Assembly: GCA_936440205.1 (NCBI GenBank)
Contig: OW387149.1
Location: 28,721,151 to 28,785,150 of the forward strand
Direction: 5' to 3'
DNA length: 64,000 nt
DNA from: Lepidonotus clava
Lineage: Eukaryota > Annelida > Polychaeta > Phyllodocida > Polynoidae
The translations under genes and the position numbers were made by a program. Below, piece by piece: positions 33,501-43,771 of the stretch. Below the pieces are notes generated by a model. It saw only the letters and a program-made list of their open reading frames with translations, did no database searches and was not told where the DNA came from. The stretch's first letter is position 1, and each line of letters opens with the position of its first letter.

Positions 33501-35527
33501 GGAACTACTCTTCTTCCCTTTCTAAAATTTCACCTTATTATTACTCCTGAGATGAAATTTCAGCCTATTAAGGTCAATATTTCCGAAAGCGGAAGGTCCT
33601 AAAACGTTCTGGTTAGGTAGTGTTGTGATCAACCACAAACAGAATTGCAATGTGACATATCAATTAGGGGAATGTTATCAGGACATGTTAGTTAGGTGAG
33701 GTCTCAAACTCACCAAAATAGAAAATTAATGTAAATCAATGTAAAGGTGTTTCAAAACATTTCTAAATATTTTACATTATGATGTTATGGTAACATTCTG
33801 GTAACGTTATCATAGAGTTAATTATTGTGATATCAACCAATAAGAATGTCACAATAATGGTCTGTTTAGGTAAGGTTAAGACCTGACCTAATCAGAATGT
33901 CATGAACACTTTTTGTTTAGGTGAGTTTGGAAAATCTCCTGGTGAGAAAGTCAGAACAATGTTCTGTTTAAATGAGGTCTTTACCTCACCTAATCAGAAC
34001 ATAACAGTGACATTCTGTGTGCAGTTGATCAATATGACACTGCCTCATTAGAATGTTACAGTGCCACTTTGTTTTGGTTGGGACTCGATCTCTCAGGAAA
34101 ATTCTGTAAAGGTTACATGACATTTTGGTAAGAAACAGACAAACTGAAAAAGCATGGTTATAGCGTGACATTATGTCGCACCTTGGCTGGGGAAAGCCAC
34201 CATGGGACAACTTAAGGGAGTAACACTAACCATATATATTTATACCATGGATAATGTGTCAATGATAACTAGGTTATGTTGTAGCAGGTCTTTTATTAGA
34301 TTAACATACCCAGGTGGCCACCTGGAACATACATAAAGGTATACATTAGAAGGTAGTATATATAAATCTCAGACAGATAGGTCCAAATTGATGAATCAAA
34401 ATAGTCTTCCCAGATTCTGTCTATTTCAGAAGCATTAGCTGTACTTTCGGACAGCGCCACGTATCAGACGACTGTGTATACAAGGAGCGGGGTAAGGAAG
34501 CAGATGTCGGCACACCGGCGGTACCTTCAGGCAGCAAACGGCGGCTTGAGACGTCAAAAACTGAGATGTATACAGGGATTAAACGACTACGGCTAGGGTA
34601 AGGGAGCTTTACAAGGGGCCTTCCCTTAAACATGTACGCGTGTTTGAATTAAAAAAAATCAGACGCTCCTATCAACCACTACCCCACCCCCCTCAGTCCA
34701 ATGTACGCACTGGATCATTTATACATTAATATAATTATGCGCATTAGTTTTCTTTACATCAGACCCCCCACCCACCCACCTCTTGGTGCATACATACTTA
34801 ATGGAGGACCTTAAGTAACTAATTTATTGTACTTTTATTCATCCCTAATTTAGCAAGCATATAATGGTCAAGATCTTATTCTTGAACAAATTGAAAATAC
34901 GAGTTTAGCAAGATCAATTATATGGCGTATATTTTTTCACCCATTTTATCTAAGTAAAGTTTGTAAATAAGTAGTGTGGTGGCTCGTCTACTTTGCATGT
35001 AGTATTTTCCATATAATCATTATCAAAATTGCATAGCGTTTACATAATAATATGTAGATTAATTATTGATGCATGCTAACTATGCAATCATAGTTGTTAC
35101 TATATCCCCCCCATTTCTTAATGTGATTTTGTTGGACCTGGAGGGTGCGGTGGAAATTTTTCTACCCTTTGAAAATCTCTGGATCCGCCCCTATATTATA
35201 ATGATCCATATATATATGATTCTGCTTTTTAGACATGACGATGAAATCTCAACCGCAAACGCATCAAAGGGAAAAGGAATCGATTGCACAAGTGACTTCA
35301 AAGTCAAGACAGAGGAAACCCTGATGGCTCCAGTCCCAGACCGAGACCCAGAACCAAACCCAAACCCAGAGGATGATTCGTCTAGTTCCCATGACAGCTC
35401 AGACATGTCGCTAGGGAACATTTCATTCTCTAGTTCAACCATCAATATCGAAGAGCTGGAAAGTTACGTTCATGGTCATACTGCCCCATTATTCGAAGCC
35501 GAGCTGGAAGAGGAGGGTCAGCAGTAG
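21552..35527 (+). CDS. Unrecognised 13-exon host gene, about 701 aa, with Ser/Gln-rich repeat domain
   Basis: Coding exons chosen from GT-AG sites and phase: 21552-21575, 22449-22488, 27741-27880, 29196-29337, 29763-29906, 30177-30220, 30643-30716, 31106-31783, 32120-32236, 32550-32666, 32958-33080, 34430-34597, 35233-35527. They sum to 2106 nt, an exact multiple of three ending in TAG, and every junction keeps frame. The N-terminal ~175 residues look folded (MAGLKSKQ start; WANPPVCWPKDIPYADP near 25-41; helices such as LRDEQLSAMFRFLVKKF and VVDILAIVEACLRAA). Residues ~203-429 come from one 678-nt exon with 21-residue repeats. The C-terminal tail is acidic and Ser-rich (PEDDSSSSHDSS). No signal peptide or membrane segment is seen, so it is probably intracellular. 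The family is not recognised and the function is unknown. Exon 10 has a tandem NAG acceptor (TTAGCAG). Confidence 0.8.
21845..22215. repeat. Copy of the AACGTTCTG-type dispersed repeat, in intron 1
   Basis: Many short degenerate repeats such as AACAGAATGTTACTGTGACAT and CCTAACCTAAACAGAA. The same vocabulary is at 33585-34191, 38361-38705, 47763-49444 and 48459-48833. The ends of this copy are not sharply defined. Confidence 0.6.
22915..23565 (-). mobile_element. Partial TIR element (GGTGATCCAC family), split by a MITE
   Basis: Starts with GGTGATCCAC and contains ACCGATTT/TCGGTCC-type motifs and CCCATGATCC. It matches the copy at 25042-26346 in reverse orientation but lacks its other end. A second MITE occupies 23013-23474 inside it. 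Confidence 0.55.
23013..23474. mobile_element. MITE, 462 bp, copy 1 of 2
   Basis: The ends AAGCCCTGTTTCCACC and GGTGGAAACCCGGCTT are imperfect inverted repeats. The body has CGTTCAGTGGAAAC-type motifs. It is the same family as 25798-26248. No coding frame. Confidence 0.75.
23860..24790 (+). mobile_element. Old solo LTR related to the gypsy element, sense to the host gene, in intron 2
   Basis: Begins TGTGATGAATGCCTATTCAT, against TGTGATGAACGGCTATTCAT in the young LTR, and ends near ATCACA. It shares in order the CRE-like, E-box-like, CCAAT, TATA and AATAAA motifs, then the GACGCTACCAA block and AGGCACGACTCT with CACATCTC...TTCTTGATCCGG near the end. About 930 bp against 1038 bp. Strongly diverged, so much older than the intact element. 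No internal region follows it and no clear target duplication was found. Confidence 0.8.
24017..24112 (+). promoter_or_regulatory. Conserved promoter block of the solo LTR
   Basis: TGACGTCA at 24017-24024, TCACGTGACT at 24031-24040, CCAATCA at 24049-24055, GTATAAAAAA near 24071 and AATAAA at 24107-24112. The order and spacing match the young LTR although flanking bases differ widely. Whether it is still active in the intron is unknown. Confidence 0.6.
25101..25244 (+). repeat. 11-bp minisatellite, about 13 copies
   Basis: Unit GAATCGGTCCA, nearly perfect. The sister element at 26426-27127 has only about three looser units at the same place, so the array expanded after the copies separated. 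Because 11 is not a multiple of 3, each frame cycles through the same peptide. Confidence 0.95.
25798..26248. mobile_element. MITE, about 450 bp, copy 2 of 2
   Basis: Ends resemble GGCCTGTTTCCACC and GTGGAAACCCGGCTT. The body matches 23013-23474, including AACCTGTTTAATATTTCTGG and ACGACAAAT. Inserted in the TIR element at 25042-26346. Confidence 0.75.
26347..26410 (+). tRNA. tRNA-like fragment (probably a SINE head or tRNA relic), not a functional tRNA
   Basis: A-box-like AGCTTGATAGGTAGGG and B-box-like GAGGTTCAACTCCC at tRNA spacing, with TTGTAAT at the anticodon-loop position. The acceptor stem is not convincing. It sits between two GGTGATCCAC elements, and the element at 25042 seems to have inserted at its 5' side using AGCT. 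Confidence 0.4.
26426..27127 (+). mobile_element. TIR element, 0.7 kb, GGTGATCCAC family, without MITE
   Basis: The left end GGTGATCCACTTGCGAC and right end GTCGCAACGTGGATCA match the ends of the copy at 25042. The interior is colinear with it (ATTGGACCGATAC, GTGGATCATGTCAACC, CATGGATCATGGGTAGGGG) but lacks the MITE and the expanded minisatellite. Confidence 0.75.
28559..28614. repeat. Perfect 22-bp palindrome arms around a 12-bp AT loop
   Basis: The left arm starts CATGTTAAAGTGAATG and the right arm is its exact complement, ending CATTCACTTTAACATG. Arms 28559-28580 and 28593-28614. It lies in intron 3 of the 13-exon gene. It may be a tiny foldback element or a hairpin in the pre-mRNA. Confidence 0.9.
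28664..28934. mobile_element. Small TIR element, 271 bp, in intron 3
   Basis: The left end AGCCGGTATTCCACATACC and right end GGTAGATGGAACATGGCCGCT are imperfect inverted repeats. TAA on each side may be the target duplication. The interior has no frame. Confidence 0.55.
31198..31770 (+). repeat. Coding 63-bp minisatellite in exon 8 (21-residue units)
   Basis: About nine units, the central three (about 31299-31510) almost identical, the outer ones diverged. The unit peptide is SSLPSHLSQGQTSGQWQIAPS. The unit length is a multiple of three, so copy number can change without breaking the frame. The composition (Ser, Gln, Gly, Pro) suggests a disordered linker or interaction domain. Confidence 0.9.
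33585..34191. repeat. Copy of the AACGTTCTG-type repeat with CCTTGGCTGGG end, in intron 11
   Basis: Degenerate internal motifs (GAATGTCACAATAATG, CTGTTTAGGTAAGGT) and a right end CCTTGGCTGGG shared with 49432-49444. The left end is not clearly recognised. Confidence 0.65.
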
Positions 35528-35586
35528 ACCTATGTGTTGAAAGCCGAGATAAATGGTATACACCTTTATAAACTGTCTTGTATGCA

Positions 35587-35596
35587 AATAAATAAA
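35587..35596 (+). promoter_or_regulatory. Poly(A) signal of the 13-exon gene
   Basis: Two overlapping AATAAA hexamers 60-69 bp after the TAG stop at 35525-35527, giving a short 3' UTR. Confidence 0.75.
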
Positions 35597-35619
35597 CAGA
35601 GTAGGATACGGGATTGGCC

Positions 35620-38360
35620 ATCAACACTTTTGATGGTCAACACCATGGCTAAACGCCGACCGCCATTTGTATTTTCAAAAGTAATTGCTAGGAGAATGAA
35701 GTACATGTATATGTGGCAAGGACGCTCCTATGTAGTGTTTATTGGACTACTACCTGGTGCATCAATGTGGTAATATTCTTCTAGGTCTCATGGAACTAAA
35801 TGTTTTCCTGTATAGTTTAATATAGCGCTTATTGAAAAAAAAAATATCCCAAACACGTGCACCTTAAAGGGACTCAGGAACCAATTGGGACCTCTTTGGG
35901 TCTCAAATATCAAAATTTGAGGGTAGGTTGACGATGTACAATTTTCGCAAGAGTCCCAGTTGACCTACCCTTGTTTTAGCAGTTTGCAACAACAAATTCA
36001 TGGAGCACAGGGCCCATTTTAAAACCCTACTGACATTTAACAAAAACCCTTTATCATGGATTCTTTTTTTTTTTATGGAATAACTCAGAAATGGTGGGGG
36101 GTATCATGTGAATGTTAATTCTGCAATATCATTTTATCTTATCCTATTTTCAGCCACTCAGAGACTGACATTCACCTCGGGACAGAAAGTTGTAGGACCC
36201 TGGTAGATGGCGCCACATTTAGTTACGTAAAACTTGCAACCGGCCAGTCTATGTAGTAACACATAATATACATTGAGTACATTACCAGTCTTTGAAGTGG
36301 TGGGCCTTGACATTTCAAGAATCCATGAATCTAGATTGATCATAGAATGCACCTTTCTTATGAGTCTCAGCAGTTAGCTTCTATGTTTCGAAATTGAGTT
36401 CTTATGAGTCTGCACAGTAACCCATGACATTTCAAGAATTGATATTAATAGTATACATCCTTTTTCGTGATTCTGTAGATTACGCCACCACTTTCGTGTT
36501 GTTTCTATATGAATCCATAGCTCCCCTCCTTGGTTTAGAGGTTTACCACTAACAGGCTGCCAAACTACTGATAAAGGTGTATGACTGATAACTGTGTCAT
36601 CGTATATTATACAAAAATAAACTCTATATACTCTTTTATAACACGGTTAAGCTATATAACCAGTGGCGAATCCATATTTTTGAAAAGAAAGACGGGCGCA
36701 CCCAAGTTTGCCAAGTTTGCCAACATTTTACATAAAAATAACATTTGGCCAAAAAAGGGGGTGGGCGCACGCCCCTAGACCCGCACCCATCCCCTCTAAA
36801 TCGTGACACATATAATTTACCTACTTAGACTAGACTAGATATTGAAACAATTAATCGAGTAAGTGCTTCACCATGACAAACTATACTCACTCGCGTGATG
36901 GGAGGTTGCTTGCCATTTGTGAAACGGTGTTTACATTGAACTATACGTATGACAACCTTTATCGTAGTCATTATGACAGTCCCGATAATTGGCCAAATGG
37001 TCCTCCAGTGTTATGATAGTCCTGACTAAAACTAGGTCTCAATTTTCTCTGATATCATGATAATTATTCTCAAGAGAGATTATGTTAACCAGGGTCTATG
37101 AATGAACGTATGTTGGTTTTGAATGAAATTGGCCAAAATATTCATTGGAAGGGGCGGATCCAGGAAGGGGTCCAGGGGGTGCTGACCTTTTCGGTGGATT
37201 TCTTAACTAAAATTAGAGGGGGAAAAGACGTTTTAATACTGCCCCCTCGCCCCCGTTCGGAAATCTTGTTTGTGACCCAGAACTGTAGAATTGTACGTAT
37301 ACGTTTTATATCTAGGGCTACATACAGTGCCCGCTATATCCTAATAGTCATTTTATTCTTGTTAGTCTCAAATACAAAATGGTTTTACCATAGTCCAGCT
37401 ATATATTTAGGACTCACACTACCTTATGAGTGGAAAAAAAGTTCCTTCGGAAATAAAAACAAATTCTGCACCAACAAACCTAGGATCAAGATTCGCGACT
37501 GGGAAAGACTGTATTAAAAATATGTAGCATCGAACCAGAAGATTTAGAGGGGGACGCAAGGGCGCACACTTACCCTTTACCCCCTTTTTCTATTTTAGTG
37601 TGAGGGCCAAATTTAGATTTTATTAATGTAAAATTCTGGGGAAAGCTGGGCGCCCCCCTTTCTACTAGTGTGGCCCCACATTTTCCAAAAGTTGTATCCA
37701 CCATGGTGAATTTTGCAGAGTTTTTTTTTTATTTTCATTGAATCAAAAACTAATTCACATTACATGTGCTCTTCCAATAGCTGTTATGATGATTGGTGAT
37801 ATAGGTGAGTAATAAATGACAGTGAGGAGTTTAATATATAATTTTCAGTACTTAAAGATACATGCAATACACATATATATATTAGTACAGGATCCACTCA
37901 AAAAAGATGATGCTTTTGATAGATAGTTATCGGTGTCAACTTGTCCTCTTAGAATTGTCTCTTCATAATGTGTTCATTTGTTGTCCTTTGACAAACCAAG
38001 GCAATTGTGATATCCAGAAACGGGAGTGCTTCTACATTCATGTGCCATACGAACATTTCATGTTGGCAAAAGATGTAAAAACTCATCCAGAATTTGTACT
38101 TGGTCAACATTGAGTGTACAGGCTGCAATTCTCACCTACATCAATGTTTCATGACAAGTTGTTGTAAGTTGTTCAATTTTTTTTTATATACATTGTATAT
38201 TGTTGGCTTTACAAGGAAAATTATTGTCTAGTATTATACAGTAGTATTAAATATATACTACCGGATTACTCTGACTTCGTGTACTCATGAGTAAAAACGA
38301 GAATTACAGGTATTGTTTATGTTCAAGGGATTTCCCATTTTCACTCGAAGTGCCATGTAC
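35620..38360. other. Intergenic, no gene seen
   Basis: AT-rich, with partial copies of the GGGGCGGATCCAG-type repeat (for example CAGTGGCGAATCCA at about 36662 and GGGGCGGATCCAGG at about 37152). Short frames here have no protein-like features. Confidence 0.45.
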
Positions 38361-38705
38361 ATCCCAGCTAAGCATGATATTATTATAACGTTGCAGCAAC
38401 ATTCTGGTTTGGTTCTTGTTATGTTATGTTGATGGCTCCCAATAACGGTGCTGCAATACACTGCTGTGTCAGTGTTCTGCAACATTATTATAACGTTCTT
38501 GTTATGTTCTTCAACCTTAACAGAATGTTCTTATAATGTCCTGTTTTGGTTTCATCCTAACCTTACTAAAAAATAATGTTATAATAGCAATCTGATTTGA
38601 TTAAGTTTAAACCTCACCATCACTAATGTAATCGTTATGTGCCATCTTAGTAAGTAACAAACTGGTTGCAGAACGTTTTCTGTTACGTCACAAGCTGGCT
38701 AGGGT
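38361..38705. repeat. Copy of the AACGTTCTG-type repeat family
   Basis: Begins ATCCCAGCTAAGCATGAT and ends AAGCTGGCTAGGGTG, imperfect inverted ends. The interior is colinear with 48459-48833 (TATTATAACGTTGCAGCAAC, TTTGGTTCTTGTT, then a CCCAATAACG-like block). Confidence 0.65.
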
Positions 38706-41700
38706 GCCTTGATCAGCTTGATGTATGTATCCATAGTAATAGTTTAGGTGTCCTAGTTACACCTCTTTGAAATACAAGATGAAATGATGAGAGACAACTT
38801 GTTGTCCCAGGGAAAATAATAACCAATTCTTTCTATAGGCCTTTCTATGCTGGCACTGTTTTATGGGATATACTGCATGAGAAAATTCAGTGCAGCAGCA
38901 ATGTGTTAGACTTTGCAATGCATCTTATAAAAGAAAACGTGTTTGACATTTACGAAAACATCAACTTAATGTTCATATAAAATAAGTCTCACATAATCCG
39001 GATTCATACGATCTAAAGAATAAATTATTATTTGATACATGATGTTACAATTTCTTTTTGTGAGGAATAAATATCAAATCTGTTTATATACAGGTTTCTT
39101 CTGATAAACGTTTCTGACAACGGAATAAGGTTTGATTACCATATAAATAGTATTCAAGCAATATTCCCATGACAAAGAGACAAAAGTGTAAATAATTATT
39201 TTCCACTCAAAGCCTCCTTTATAAGAACTCAATATTACTAATAACATTGTTTGGAGCAAATGCTGACGTATAGTACTTAGTCTTGATTCGGAAGTCCTTG
39301 ACCTAAATAGCAAACTTATCACTATCCCACAGTAATTGGAAAGAAACTAAATGCATATTCTGATTCCTTTTCTTATGCAAAGTTTCATTCAGGGGAAGAA
39401 TATGTCTTGATGTGAAAAACAAAGGGTTGGGCATTAAGGGGATTAAGTTGAGTGACCCCCCGCCCCCGTGTGTACACTTATCAAGTACATCCTGTCTTCC
39501 AATTAAAGATGGAGTGTTTCTCGATTAACCCTTTAGACCCCGATCCGGCCGTAGCCGCCCTTAAAAATGATGATTTTTCCTTAAGTTTTCCTTATTTTTC
39601 CAAGGAGGACACTTTTGTAAATATTCAACATACAAAATTGGCCAATATATCGTTTAAAAGCTTATTTAATTTCCTATCCAATGCAGCAAACCCCATGTTA
39701 ATGATTTTTTTTTGATAGATAAGGGTTGGTTGGCCTTAAAAATTCCTCAATTAAAGGGAATTTAGGGAATTCCGGAGGGAATTCCATGGAAATCTTGAGG
39801 AAATCAAGCAATTCATGAATGCAAACCGTGAGGTCTAAAGGGTTAACAGTAACACATCACACATTGCTAGAAAAATGACATTCCCCCCCCCCCCCCCCCC
39901 CCAAAAAAAAAGGTCCCGATTTCCAATCACTATCAAGAATCGCAGTAGTTTTCAACTGATGCAAAGTGGGATGATTTAGGGGCCCTGTGACGATTTGAAA
40001 AGAAGCATTTTCAGATAACGTGGGGTCCTAAGGGGTGTACCCAGGCCTGTGGGAAATCCAGGTAAGGCTGAGGGGCTTCCATACAAACATGAGTTGGGTA
40101 TGGACAAAATGGACAAAATCGGACCCCCCCTCCCCCCACGAAGCGACAAAATGCCAACTGATATTCTTTTCCTGTATTTTTCGCATATTTGGAATGCTTT
40201 TTCCCTGTGAGAATATCATTTTTCTGATATAGATTATTAAAACACTTTGGAAAATTGTATATTTGATAAGGAAAAAATCTATTTTTATAATCGGTTTAAA
40301 ACCGGCTCAAAATCGCATCATGGATCACCCCCTTTAGGATACAATCCAAAGTCTGGTCATGATTTCTTTTCTTGTCCATAGCTAAATAATTATGTTAATC
40401 CAAGGAAACACTCGTTTGTCAAACGTTGTGATCATGAGACTTTAATGCAAGGAATATATAACCTCAACATTGATAGTAACGTATCACTATATGACATAGG
40501 TTATTGTTCGAATACCAAAGGTGAAATAACTGTTCAATTTGATTCAGGATCGAATATATACATCTTGTCTTGCGATATACACCTTTCCTATATAAACCTC
40601 CACAGACCATCGCTCTGCCTACCCTTTTGAGCGTTTGGTAACCAGGTCACTTCACTTCATAGATGTTTACTATATAGGTAAACCAACAAAGAAAGTTGAT
40701 TATAATAAATTACACCAGGGCAGCGCCACTTTATTGAAAAAGATGTTTACCGTTAATACATGGTTTCTTAGTCAGAATTGTACACATTGTTATTAAGACG
40801 TAAAACCCGTTATATTTCCGACCCCTGCCTTAACATATTTCTCCTTCTGTTGCTTTGGTTGCCCTAAGACATGACCATGGTGGAGTCAATAGGGAGACTG
40901 GGCAATGGAAGCATTGGGACCTTTATAAAAGTGTTCAAAGATAAATCTAAAAGAAGTCTTATAATACACGACCTGGTTATAATTATGTTGTTGGAATATG
41001 CCAACAAAGGATCTGAACACATCACATTGGAAAAATTAATATCACATAGAGCTTATAAATACTCGTGGCTCTTATAAAGTAGATATTTTATCATATTACT
41101 AACCTATATCAAAAGATGTCTCACGACAAGTATAGTTACATTATAGTGGTTGGATATCACGGTTAAGTAGTTAATAGATTTAATTTGATCAGTAGTCAAT
41201 ACATTGTTCAACCAAACTGGAAGATAATCGTCTACCAGACCATATCGAAAGTGATGAATGAATACAGATTATAGTCCTTTACATCTTTATATGGAGAGGA
41301 GGATATGGTACGTTTGGTATTACCGCAGAGTAGAGGGCAGTACAGGGAGACGTACCCTTCATTTTCTGTTCATAGGAAACATCTGTTGTTTATGTAAATT
41401 AGGTCAAAAAGTCATTAAGGATTTTTTTCTATATATTGATTCATTTCTAATAAATACATTTTTCAACATATCTGGACAGGTTTTCTTTCCTTTCACCCCT
41501 GTCTCTAATGTTTTAACTTGTAACTCATATCCCTCAGTTATGATGTCACATGTAACAGTCTTCCTCTCAGCCCTATACCTGGTCCCATAGGAAACAATAA
41601 CTCAACTCATTGGTTCAGATTTATACCGCTAGCGGGGCGCCACACGAATGAAAAAGGTCTATTCCATCATGTTCTGTTCCAGTCAGGGATAACACAAGTT

Positions 41701-43771
41701 CCAGAATCGTCATCATTCAAATTACAATAGTTCTCTCCTAATGCCTATTGACAAAAGACAATTTTAATTGCAAAAATAAAAGAATAGCAAGAAAATGATT
41801 CATCAGATGATATTATTCAAGTTTGTCTTATACAGTTTTTGCCCCTAAAAGGTGGAGGAGAGAAAACATGTAATTCAAAGAAGATTCAGATTTTGTCATG
41901 GTTATATCTTTAGAAAGTTTAGGTTCTACCATTATATCTAATGGTAGTTTTAGTAAAGTGAAGGACTAAAACATTTTTGGTGAAATTTCTGATACAAATA
42001 TTATTAACCTGCACTTTGTCCCCTACCCCTAGTCCTAGCCTAGGCCGCGGAAAAATGATCAAGTTGTTCATAACTGACTGACTTATTGATGTTTGTGTCA
42101 TGGGACACAGAGTACGTACACCACCAGGGGGAGTTGCATAACTTCCCGTTAGAGCTTTTCTTTGTACATATCCGCTAATATGGCACAAGGAAAAGTTTTA
42201 CCCAAAATTGTATATTCCGTTATTTGAAAATCCATTAATTAACGATATGATATTTTTATGTATTTTCTATGGTCTCAGGAAATATATTTAACGGAAAATC
42301 CGCTAAATTTGAATGCTAGTGGAACTTTTTAACTGATTTGGCAATACCGGTTTCTCCACTAATACTTATTTTGCAACACTTGGTCTCCGTTACAGATCCG
42401 TTAGGCATCCGCTATTTAAGTTATGCAACCTCCTCCAGGGGCGGAGAAAACTGCAATCTCCAGGAATGGGAGGGGTTCTCACAATGTTTAGCACAAAAAC
42501 ACACATTGGCAGTCACTCACGACTTTTTTGGCACATGCCAGCCAAATATCGTGAGGTGAAATGTACTAGAGGAATCTCATAATCTTTTGTACCCCAGAAA
42601 TCATGAACCGAAGATAGTGAGTTACCAATATGATTGCAGTTGAGAGTACATACTCTGGACCTTTTATAACTGAAATGAGCGTCCTCCTGATATTTGGGGT
42701 GTAAAACCCCATTAACCAACCAACCAACCCGATGTTTGTGCCCCCTTTGTCCCGAATTGTGGCATTTTCTATTGTTTCCTACCGAAATACCACAGGATTT
42801 AAAGGCAAAAACTGCCGACAAACAGCTGAGGGCGTTAATACTTCCACGTTTTCAAAGGATGATTTTTTGGGAGGTCTGGGTTGGAGTGGGGAGGCTTGGG
42901 GTAAGACGTTCTTGACCACCTTCTCCCCGACTCTCACCTGGAATTTCTTCTGTTGAATAGAATATAACTCATTGTATCCATAATTTGAATTGGGCCATTC
43001 ATAAATAATGTACACTCATGTTTTCCTGAATTTCCGGTGTGTTCTTCCTTACAATCAATGATATATGATACTTTTACAGTATTTCTTTCACCCTTCTATT
43101 CTATAATGCGTACTTAATTTAGACAAGGCCTCATTATAGCTAGACTTCAACAAAGTAGGTGTATAAATCAGTCACTGTTTCCCTTGACGTCAACCAATGG
43201 TATGCTAGTGGGCAACTCATTATATCGCCATTTCAAGAAAGAGTGCGGTAATTTAGAGATTAAGCAGGTGAAAGGTGCGGCTACACTTACCAACTGAACT
43301 CAACTCGATGGTCGATTTGAGTTCAGTTGGGCTCAGTCGTGCAATGTGGCATAGCACTAAGACTGGAGTCGTAGCTCTTTCTACAATAATTTCATCCGGT
43401 CTTACATGTTGAGATGCACAAGATGTACCACTGGATAGTCGGATCTTAGGGGGCTGTGCTGTAGATATTAAGCATATATTATGTGTATATAACATATAGC
43501 ATTCAGGCTATGACCGTTCAGGTGTTTCCTATTGCTGGGTAGAATTTCTGGCTATGACTAGACAAGCTTTGGTGCTACCTACAGCTGTGACAGTCTAGTT
43601 GAAATGAATTGGTAACCAGGTAAGTAGGTAAGTAGGTCCGGGGCCTAACAGTAATAAATGTATGATGTGAGCCTGGTTCTAACAGGCAAAGGCACTGAGT
43701 GGTGAGCTGATTCGTGCTGTACAAAAAAGAGGGGGTGATACAAAATTCCAAACAAGTCCAAATTAGTTTGT
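38706..43771. other. Intergenic, no gene seen
   Basis: AT-rich, with a poly-C tract at about 39880-39902. A block at about 40625-40740 (GGTAACCAGGTCACTTCACTTC) resembles one at about 29022-29120 and, reversed, near 52560-52590, so it is a further dispersed repeat. A hairpin at about 43298-43333 has arms AACTGAACTCAA / TTGAGTTCAGTT. No exon was recognised. Confidence 0.45.

Noticed and set aside
35066-35232. Upstream ATG as a start for a separate 153-residue protein at 35066-35527
   Set aside because: TTTTTAG at 35226-35232 is a good acceptor and the phase fits the preceding exon, so the frame before 35233 is intron.
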